Below the pieces are notes generated by a model. The model did no database searches and was not told where the DNA came from. It was given only the letters and a program-made list of their open reading frames with translations. From the NCBI GenBank assembly GCA_018606725.1, contig JAGYID010000016.1:1-38455 (forward strand): a stretch of 38,455 nt of DNA. The letters are read 5' to 3'. The DNA comes from Acidobacteriota bacterium. Its GTDB lineage: Bacteria > Acidobacteriota > Polarisedimenticolia > Gp22-AA2. The position numbers and the translations under genes were made by a program. This document shows positions 32,358 through 38,455 of the stretch, one piece after another (the stretch's first letter is position 1; the number at the start of each line of letters is the position of its first letter).

Positions 32358-33485
32358 ATGACCAAGCGAATGATCGTTATGCTCCTCACGATGGCCACCT
32401 TCCTGTCGGTCATCGGACTCGTGAAGTACCGGCAGATCCAGGCCGCCATCGCGCAAAACTCGGCGTATCAGCCGCCGCCCGAATCGGTCACCACCATCAT
32501 CGCCACGCAGGAGAATTGGCAACCCAGTCTGAGCGCCATCGGCACGGTGGCGGCGGTCCACGGGGTCACCGTCAGCGCCGACCTGCCGGGCATCGTCGAG
32601 AGGATCGCCTTCGACTCCGGGGCGAAGGTGGAAGCCGGCGACATGCTGGTCCATCTCGACAGCCGGCAGGAGCAGGCGCAACTGGCCGCGGCGGAAGCCA
32701 AGCGGGAGCTGGCGCGCCTGAATCTCGAGCGGGCCCAGGGGCTGAAGCAGGAGGGGGTCATCGCCCAGGCGGACTATGACACCGCCGTCTCGACGCTGCA
32801 GCAGGCGGAGGCGAACGTCGGCGAGATCAGCGCCACCATCGATCGGAAGATGATCAAGGCGCCGTTCTCCGGAGTGCTCGGCATCCGCTCCGTCAATCTC
32901 GGACAATATCTCACCAGTGGCCAGCCGATCGTGCCGCTGCAGGCGCTCGACCCGGTCTACGTGAACTTCGACGTCCCGCAGCAGGACCTGCGCCAGGTGC
33001 CGGTCGGCGCGGAGGTGCGCGCCATCGCCGAGGGCTCGCCGGACATCCAGGCGGTCGGCCGGATCACCGCCATCGACTCGGTCGTCGACGAATCGACCCG
33101 CAACGTCCAGGTGCAGGCGACCTTCGACAACCCGCGCCTGAAGCTGCGGCCCGGCATGTTCGTCAGGACCGAGGTCCTCCTCGCCAGCAAGAACCCGGTC
33201 GTGCCGATCCCGGCATCGGCGATCCGCTACGCCCCGTACGGCGACTCGGTGTTCATCGTCGAGCAGATGAACGGTCCGGGCGGCGCCTCCTACCGGGGCG
33301 TGCGCCAGCAGTTCGTCAAGCTGGGGAGCGCGCGCGGCGATCAGATCGCCGTCGTCTCCGGCGTCAACCCGGGCGAGGAGGTCGTGACCTCCGGCGCGTT
33401 CAAGCTGCGCAACCGCGGCGCGGTGCAGGTGAACAACGACATCATGCCCGGCAACGACCCGGCGCCGAAGCCCGAGGATAACTGA
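32358..33485 (+). CDS. RND efflux periplasmic adaptor (membrane-fusion protein)
   Basis: This 375-residue HlyD/AcrA-family protein has an N-terminal membrane anchor (about 5-22, no lipobox). The lipoyl-type beta domain starts near TVAAVHGVTVSADLPGIVERIAF and closes after the hairpin at APFSGVLGIRSVNLGQYL. The coiled-coil hairpin lies between (about 103-155: QAQLAAAEAKRELARLNLERAQGLKQ), then a beta-barrel (LQALDPVYVNFDVPQQDL) and membrane-proximal domain. It links the pump to an outer-membrane channel, which is not encoded here. GGAGG precedes ATG 32358. The stop shares one base with the pump's ATG (TGATG). Confidence 0.93.
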   Translation: MTKRMIVMLLTMATFLSVIGLVKYRQIQAAIAQNSAYQPPPESVTTIIATQENWQPSLSAIGTVAAVHGVTVSADLPGIVERIAFDSGAKVEAGDMLVHLDSRQEQAQLAAAEAKRELARLNLERAQGLKQEGVIAQADYDTAVSTLQQAEANVGEISATIDRKMIKAPFSGVLGIRSVNLGQYLTSGQPIVPLQALDPVYVNFDVPQQDLRQVPVGAEVRAIAEGSPDIQAVGRITAIDSVVDESTRNVQVQATFDNPRLKLRPGMFVRTEVLLASKNPVVPIPASAIRYAPYGDSVFIVEQMNGPGGASYRGVRQQFVKLGSARGDQIAVVSGVNPGEEVVTSGAFKLRNRGAVQVNNDIMPGNDPAPKPEDN

Positions 33486-36400
33486 TGAAGTTCACGGACC
33501 TGTTCATCCGGCGGCCGGTTCTGGCGATCGTCGTCAACCTGGTGATCCTGATCGCCGGGCTGCAGTCGATCCGCTCGCTGGCGGTGCGCCAGTACCCGCG
33601 CAGCGACATCGCCGTCATCAACGTCGCCACCGCCTATGTCGGCGCCAATGCCGACCTGGTGCGCGGCTTCATCACGACACCGCTCGAGCGGGTCATCGCC
33701 AGCGCCGACGGCATCGACTACATCGAGTCGTCCAGCGCCCAGGGCATCAGCACGATCACCGTGCACCTCAAGCTCAACTACGACACCAACGCCGCGCTGA
33801 CGCAGATCCAGGCGAAGGTCGCCCAGGTCCGCAACGACCTGCCGCCGGAGGCCGAGGCGCCGGAGATCGAGCTGCAGACCGCCGACAGCCAGTTCGCGTC
33901 GATGTACCTGGGGTTCGCCTCGGACACGCTCGATCAGAACCAGATCACCGACTACCTGGCGCGCTCCGTCCAGCCGAAGCTCTCCGCCATCAGCGGGGTG
34001 CAGCGCGCCGACATCCTCGGCGACCGCACCTTCGCCATGCGCGTCTGGCTCAAGCCGGACAAGATGGCGGCCCTGCGCATCTCGCCCTCGGACGTGCGCG
34101 ACGCCCTGACGAAGAACAACTACCTGTCCGCCCTCGGGAAGACGAAGGGCTCGATGGTGTCGGTCAATCTCGTCGCCAACACCGACTTGAAGACCGCCGA
34201 GGATTTTCGCAGGCTCGTCGTCAAGGAGGACGGCGGCGTCGTCGTCCGGCTCGGGGAGATCGCCGATGTCGTGCTGGGCGCCGAGAACTACGACTCCGAC
34301 GTCAAGTTCAGCGGCCAGACCGCGACCTTCATGGGCATCTGGGTGCTGCCCACCGCCAACTCGCTCGACGTCATCCGCCAGGTGCGCGCGGCGCTTCCCG
34401 GGATCCAGGCCCAGCTGCCCACCGGCATGACCGCCGGCGTCCCGTACGATTCGACGCTCTACATCCAGAACGCCATCGAAGAAGTGGTCAAGACCCTCTC
34501 CGAGACGCTGCTCATCGTCGTCATCGTCATCTTCCTGTTCCTCGGCTCGATGCGCGCGGTGCTCATCCCGGTCGTCGCCATCCCGATTTCGCTGATCGGC
34601 GCGGTGTTCCTGATGTTCCTCGCCGGCTTCACGATCAACCTCCTGACCCTGCTCGCCATCGTGCTGTCGGTCGGGCTGGTCGTCGACGACGCCATCGTCA
34701 TGGTCGAGAACGTCGAGCGGCACCTGCGCGCCGGCGAGGACCCGTTCCACGCCGCCCTGCACGCCGCGCGCGAGCTGGTCGGCCCGATCATCGCGATGAC
34801 CATCACGCTGGCGGCGGTCTACACGCCGGTCGCCATCCAGGGGGGGCTGACCGGCGCGCTGTTCCGCGAGTTCGCGTTCACCCTGTCGGGCGCGGTGATC
34901 GTCTCCGGCATCGTGGCCCTGACGCTGTCCCCGATGATGGGGTCGAAGCTGCTGCGGTCCGGCCACGGCGACCGCGGCTTCGCGCACTTCATCAACGGGC
35001 AGTTCGACGGCATCCGCCGCTTCTACAGCCGGCTGCTGTCATGGACCCTGATGGAGCGCCCGGTCATGCTGGTCCTGTGGGCGATCGTCGTGGCGCTGAT
35101 CATCCCGTTCTACATGTTCTCGCAGGAGGAGCTGGCGCCGGTCGAAGACCAGGGGGTCGTGTTCGGCATCATCCAGGCGTCGCCGAACTCGACTCTCGAT
35201 CAGACCAAGCTGTTTGCCAAGAAGGTCGACGAGGTGTTCCGCTCGTTCCCGGAGACCGAGAACACATTCCAGATCACCTTCCCGACCGGGGGCTTCGGCG
35301 GCCTGGTGACCAAGCCCTGGAGCGAGCGGAGCAAGACCGCGGCGCAGCTCCAGATGGAGGCGGGGATGGCCCTTTCGAAGCTCCCGGGCGTCCGGGTCAT
35401 CCCGATCACGCCGGAGCCGCTGCCGGGGGGCGGCGACTTCCCGGTCGAGTTCGTCATCGCCTCGACCGCCGAGCCGGCCCAGCTGGTCGAGTTCGCCGAC
35501 ACGCTGGTGCAGAAGGCGTTCGCGAGCGGGCTGTTCATCTATGCCGACTCGGATGTGAAGTTCGATCAGCCGCAGACGGAGGTCGTGTTCGACCGCGACA
35601 AGGTCCGCTCCCTCGGCGTCGACCTGAGCCAGGCCGGCGGCGACCTGTCGACGCTTTTGGGCGGCAACTACGTCAACCGGTTCAGCATCCAGGGGCGCAG
35701 CTACAAGGTCATCCCGCAGATCAGGCGCGCCGATCGGCTCACCGCCGACCAGCTCGAGAAGATCTACGTCACCGGGCCGCAGGGCAAGCTCGTGCCGCTT
35801 TCGACCTTCGCCTCGCTGAAGACGACCACCGAGCCCCGCGAGCTCAAGCGCTTCCAGCAGCTCAACGCGGTGCGCATCCAGGGGGTCATCCCGCCGCCGG
35901 TGTCGCTGGACCGGGCGCTGCACTTCCTCGAGGACGAGGCGGAGAAGATCCTGCCGCAGGGCTTTACCGTCGACTACGCCGGCGCGTCGCGCCAGCTGCG
36001 CACCGAGGGGAGCAAGTTCCTCGGCACCTTCGTGCTCTCGGCCATCCTGATCTACCTGGTGCTGGCGGCCCAGTTCGAGAGCTTCCGCGACCCGTTCATC
36101 ATCCTGGCCGGTTCGGTGCCGCTGGCGATCTCCGGCTCGCTGCTGTTCTCGTTCCTCGGCTTCACGACGCTCAACATTTACAGCCAGGTCGGGCTGATCA
36201 CCCTCGTCGGCCTGGTGTCGAAGAACGGCATCCTGATCGTCGAGTTCGCCAACCACCTGCAGGAGTCGGGGCTGGACAAGCTGCGGGCCATCACCGAGGC
36301 GGCCGGCACCCGCCTGCGGCCTGTCCTGATGACCACCGCGGCCACCGTCGTCGGCCACTTCCCGCTGATCATCGCCACCGGCCCGGGCGCCGGGGCGCGC

Positions 36401-36571
36401 AACAGCATCGGCATCATGCTGGTCACCGGCATGATCATCGGCACCGCCTTCACGCTGTTCGTCGTTCCGTCGATCTACATGGTGGTGGCGCGCAGCCGCG
36501 CCATCGAGCGCGCCCCGCAGCCGGCCGGCTCGACATCTCCCGCCCCTGGTCTGGCCCCCGCCTCCGTCTGA
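33485..36571 (+). CDS. RND multidrug efflux pump (AcrB/MexF-like)
   Basis: This 1028-residue inner-membrane transporter has 12 helices in the RND pattern: FIRRPVLAIVVNLVILIAGL at the N-terminus, a second set ending near VVPSIYMVVARS, and two large periplasmic loops. Proton-relay Asp401-Asp402 sit in GLVVDDAIVMVEN (AcrB D407-D408); a Lys in GLVSKNGILIVEF matches AcrB K940. It should export amphiphilic compounds with the adaptor upstream and a TolC-like channel encoded elsewhere. The length is normal. The tail (PQPAGSTSPAPGLAPASV) is low complexity. The presence of a NHLP-like small gene at the head of the operon raises the possibility of peptide export, without proof. Confidence 0.95.
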   Translation: MKFTDLFIRRPVLAIVVNLVILIAGLQSIRSLAVRQYPRSDIAVINVATAYVGANADLVRGFITTPLERVIASADGIDYIESSSAQGISTITVHLKLNYDTNAALTQIQAKVAQVRNDLPPEAEAPEIELQTADSQFASMYLGFASDTLDQNQITDYLARSVQPKLSAISGVQRADILGDRTFAMRVWLKPDKMAALRISPSDVRDALTKNNYLSALGKTKGSMVSVNLVANTDLKTAEDFRRLVVKEDGGVVVRLGEIADVVLGAENYDSDVKFSGQTATFMGIWVLPTANSLDVIRQVRAALPGIQAQLPTGMTAGVPYDSTLYIQNAIEEVVKTLSETLLIVVIVIFLFLGSMRAVLIPVVAIPISLIGAVFLMFLAGFTINLLTLLAIVLSVGLVVDDAIVMVENVERHLRAGEDPFHAALHAARELVGPIIAMTITLAAVYTPVAIQGGLTGALFREFAFTLSGAVIVSGIVALTLSPMMGSKLLRSGHGDRGFAHFINGQFDGIRRFYSRLLSWTLMERPVMLVLWAIVVALIIPFYMFSQEELAPVEDQGVVFGIIQASPNSTLDQTKLFAKKVDEVFRSFPETENTFQITFPTGGFGGLVTKPWSERSKTAAQLQMEAGMALSKLPGVRVIPITPEPLPGGGDFPVEFVIASTAEPAQLVEFADTLVQKAFASGLFIYADSDVKFDQPQTEVVFDRDKVRSLGVDLSQAGGDLSTLLGGNYVNRFSIQGRSYKVIPQIRRADRLTADQLEKIYVTGPQGKLVPLSTFASLKTTTEPRELKRFQQLNAVRIQGVIPPPVSLDRALHFLEDEAEKILPQGFTVDYAGASRQLRTEGSKFLGTFVLSAILIYLVLAAQFESFRDPFIILAGSVPLAISGSLLFSFLGFTTLNIYSQVGLITLVGLVSKNGILIVEFANHLQESGLDKLRAITEAAGTRLRPVLMTTAATVVGHFPLIIATGPGAGARNSIGIMLVTGMIIGTAFTLFVVPSIYMVVARSRAIERAPQPAGSTSPAPGLAPASV

Positions 36572-36633
36572 CGCGCTCCTGAAAGATTCGAACGGTGGTA
36601 GGCTTCCCGGCGGTTTTCCAACGAGGAGGCCCC

Positions 36634-38202
36634 ATGGCCAACCCGCTGTTCGCCACCAAGTCGTACAAGGTCCTGCTGGACGAGATGGCGGGCGAGCACC
36701 GGCTGCGGCGGGTACTCGGCCCGGTGGCCCTCACCAGCCTCGGCGTCGGGGCGATCATCGGCACCGGCATCTTCGTCCTGACCGGCATCGCGGCGCACGA
36801 CAAGACCGGCCCGGCGCTGATGCTGTCGTTCGTGGTCTCCGGGGTCGCCTGCATCTTCGCAGCCCTGTGCTACGCCGAGTTCGCCGCCATGGTGCCGGTG
36901 GCCGGGTCGGCCTACACTTACGCCTACGCCACGCTCGGGGAGATGTTCGCCTGGATCATCGGCTGGGACCTGCTGCTCGAGTATGCCGTCGCCTCCTCGA
37001 CCGTCGCCCACGGCTGGTCGAAATACTTTCAGAACTTCCTCGACCAGCTCGGCGTCCACCTGCCGCACGCGCTCACCAACGCGCCGTTCGATTTCGACCC
37101 TCACACCGGTCGGCTGGCGCTGACCGGCACCTGGTTCGACGTGCCGGCGATCGTCATCACCCTGATCATCACCGCGGTCCTGGTGATCGGCATCAAGGAG
37201 AGCGCCGGCTTCAACGCCTTCATGGTCATCTTCAAGCTGCTGATCGTCCTGTTCGTCATCGCCGTCGGGGCGTTCTACGTCGACCCGAAGAACTGGGTGC
37301 CGTTCGCGCCGTACGGCCTCTCCGGGCTGTCCTTCTTCGGCAAGACGGTGGTGGGCCAGCACGGCCTGGCCGGCGAGCCGCTCGGCATGCTGGCGGGCGC
37401 CGCCATCATCTTCTTCGCCTACATCGGCTTCGACTCGGTGTCGACCCACGCCGAGGAGGCCAAGAACCCGCGGCGCGACGTGCCGATCGGCATCATCGTG
37501 TCGCTGGTCCTGTGCACCGTTCTCTACATCGCCGTGGCGGCGGTGATCACCGGCATGGTGCCGTACGACAAGATCAACATCGACGCGCCGGTCGCAGACG
37601 CCTTCGCCCAGGCCGGCCTGCCGTGGGCGCGCTTCCTGATCTCGCTCGGCGCCATCACCGGCATCACCTCGGTCCTGCTGGTCATGATGCTCAGCCAGGC
37701 GCGGGTGCTGCTGGCCATGGCGCGCGACGGGCTGCTGCCGATCGGCTTCTTCGGCGCCGTGCACGAACGCTTCCGCACCCCGCACAAGGCGACCATGCTG
37801 ACCGGAGCGTTCGTCGCGACCGTGGCCGCCCTGGTGCCGCTGCGGGTGCTCGCCGACCTGGTCAACATCGGCACGCTCCTGGCGTTCGTCATCGTCTGCG
37901 CCGCCGTCCTGATCATGCGGCGCACCAACCCGGACGCCCCCCGCCCGTTCCGCGTGCCGTACTCCCCGCTGGTGCCGATCCTCGGCATCGGCTCGTGCCT
38001 GCTGCTGATGTTCTCGCTGCCTTCCGAGAACTGGCTGCGGCTCCTGATCTGGCTGCTCATCGGCTTCGTCATCTACTTCTTCTACGGCCGCCACCACAGC
38101 GTCCTCGCGAAGCAGACCGCGCACGAGATCGGTCGTCACGGCCTGTCCCCCGCCGGGACGCTGGCGAACCACACGACCAGGCCGCCCGACGACGGGGAGT
38201 GA
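36634..38202 (+). CDS. APC-family amino-acid permease (CAT-like)
   Basis: This 522-residue protein has 12-14 membrane helices. The APC fold signature GVGAIIGTGIFVLTG lies at about 37-51, with IIFFAYIGFDSVSTHAEEAKNPRRDVPIGI in helix 6 as in cationic amino-acid transporter (CAT, TC 2.A.3.3) homologues. It should exchange or import amino acids with a cation or proton. GAGGAGG five bases before ATG 36634 supports the start. A 62-base gap separates it from the pump gene. It has no C-terminal USP-type domain. Which amino acid it carries is unknown; an amine or amino-acid link to the decarboxylase 8 kb upstream is not supported. Confidence 0.92.
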   Translation: MANPLFATKSYKVLLDEMAGEHRLRRVLGPVALTSLGVGAIIGTGIFVLTGIAAHDKTGPALMLSFVVSGVACIFAALCYAEFAAMVPVAGSAYTYAYATLGEMFAWIIGWDLLLEYAVASSTVAHGWSKYFQNFLDQLGVHLPHALTNAPFDFDPHTGRLALTGTWFDVPAIVITLIITAVLVIGIKESAGFNAFMVIFKLLIVLFVIAVGAFYVDPKNWVPFAPYGLSGLSFFGKTVVGQHGLAGEPLGMLAGAAIIFFAYIGFDSVSTHAEEAKNPRRDVPIGIIVSLVLCTVLYIAVAAVITGMVPYDKINIDAPVADAFAQAGLPWARFLISLGAITGITSVLLVMMLSQARVLLAMARDGLLPIGFFGAVHERFRTPHKATMLTGAFVATVAALVPLRVLADLVNIGTLLAFVIVCAAVLIMRRTNPDAPRPFRVPYSPLVPILGIGSCLLLMFSLPSENWLRLLIWLLIGFVIYFFYGRHHSVLAKQTAHEIGRHGLSPAGTLANHTTRPPDDGE

Positions 38203-38241
38203 GCGGCTCGTGGGGCTGTACCGGATGCGGGCGCTGCGCGC

Positions 38242-38247
38242 TATGAT
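38242..38247 (+). promoter_or_regulatory. -10 box before the last gene
   Basis: TATGAT followed by CGCC, 29 bases before the GTG at 38277. No convincing -35 is visible. Confidence 0.3.
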
Positions 38248-38276
38248 CGCCTCCGCCCTCGAATAAGCGCTGCGCG

Positions 38277-38455
38277 GTGGCCGTGCACCCGAAAGCTTCG
38301 AGTCCGTTGGCTCCGTTCCTTCTCCTGGCGCTTGCGTGCGCCCTGTCGCTCGCGCCTGCGCCGTCGCTCGCACAGTCGGATGCGGCGCCGCCCGCCGCCG
38401 CGTCTCCCGTCCCCGCCACCACCCCCGCGCCCGCGCCCCCGGCCGTCGCGCCCCC
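38277..38455 (+). CDS. N-terminus of exported Ala/Pro-rich protein, cut by window end
   Basis: From GTG 38277 the frame stays open to the window edge. It encodes a basic start (MAVHPKASS), a hydrophobic signal (PLAPFLLLALACALSLAPAPSLA) with a likely signal-peptidase site before QSDAAPP, and then an Ala/Pro/Thr-rich linker (PAAASPVPATTPAPAPP). Such linkers often precede periplasmic peptidoglycan-binding, TonB-like or secretion proteins, but nothing more can be read. The frame and start are uncertain because little sequence is present; another in-frame GTG is at 38283. Confidence 0.5.
   Translation, partial: MAVHPKASSPLAPFLLLALACALSLAPAPSLAQSDAAPPAAASPVPATTPAPAPPAVAP

Noticed and set aside
36475-38373. 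Reverse open frame of 632 codons opposite the permease
   Set aside because: It is Asp/Arg/Gln/His-rich antisense of a hydrophobic membrane protein.

Overview
This window is chromosomal DNA from a GC-rich (about two thirds G+C by eye) Gram-negative bacterium, probably a soil or sediment organism. Outer-membrane beta-barrels, a TonB-dependent receptor, an RND efflux pump, many Sec-exported proteins, FecI/FecR-type signalling and short -10/start regions would fit Acidobacteriota or a similar deep-branching phylum. There is no rRNA or other phylogenetic marker here, so this placement is an inference. I saw no tRNA, rRNA or CRISPR array.

Layout. 1-1391: tail of a YgjP-like metallopeptidase gene, then an internally deleted IS3-type element that appears to sit inside an attC-like site. 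1392-6872: a secreted class-C beta-lactamase-fold hydrolase, a lipoprotein penicillin-acylase homologue, a reverse-strand AAA/DUF4143 ATPase, and a second broken copy of the acylase 3' end fused to a scrap of ATPase gene. 6900-9300: small addiction-type genes: DUF2442, a DUF433 antitoxin with a 24-codon toxin stump, a second antitoxin with a 22-codon ParE-like stump, a BCP-type peroxiredoxin, and an intact reverse-strand HigB/HigA-type module with a clear promoter-operator.

9371-15591: a reverse-strand FecI-FecR-type cluster (ECF sigma factor, FecR with a C-terminal STN-like domain, an outer-membrane barrel, a secreted protein of unknown function, and a TonB receptor with an STN domain). Divergent from it is a fusion of O6-alkylguanine-DNA alkyltransferase with an AlkA-like glycosylase (15692-16927). 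17043-18091 holds a second higBA module and an orphan HicB. 18209-20831: a tiny two-helix membrane protein, a di-haem cytochrome-peroxidase-like protein, and a convergent secreted cyanophycinase-like S51 peptidase. 20932-21785: a two-gene AbiEii-like nucleotidyltransferase module. 21800-22264: a GFA-family zinc protein.

22330-29725 is a forward gene train with many overlapping start and stop codons: secreted M48 protease with TPRs, unknown exported protein, doubly deleted mini-GST, unknown secreted protein, two-domain esterase, YjdI-type Fe-S protein, TMEM175-like channel, PLP decarboxylase. A GAF-GAF-sigma54 activator follows (29782-31896). 32072-36571 encodes an Os1348-like (NHLP clan) small protein and an RND adaptor/pump pair. 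The window ends with an APC-family amino-acid permease and the start of an exported Ala/Pro-rich protein.

The likeliest new biology is (i) the translationally coupled esterase/Fe-S/TMEM175/decarboxylase train, (ii) the NHLP-like peptide next to an RND pump, (iii) the nucleotidyltransferase pair, and (iv) the addiction genes, two of which have kept the antitoxin and lost the toxin.
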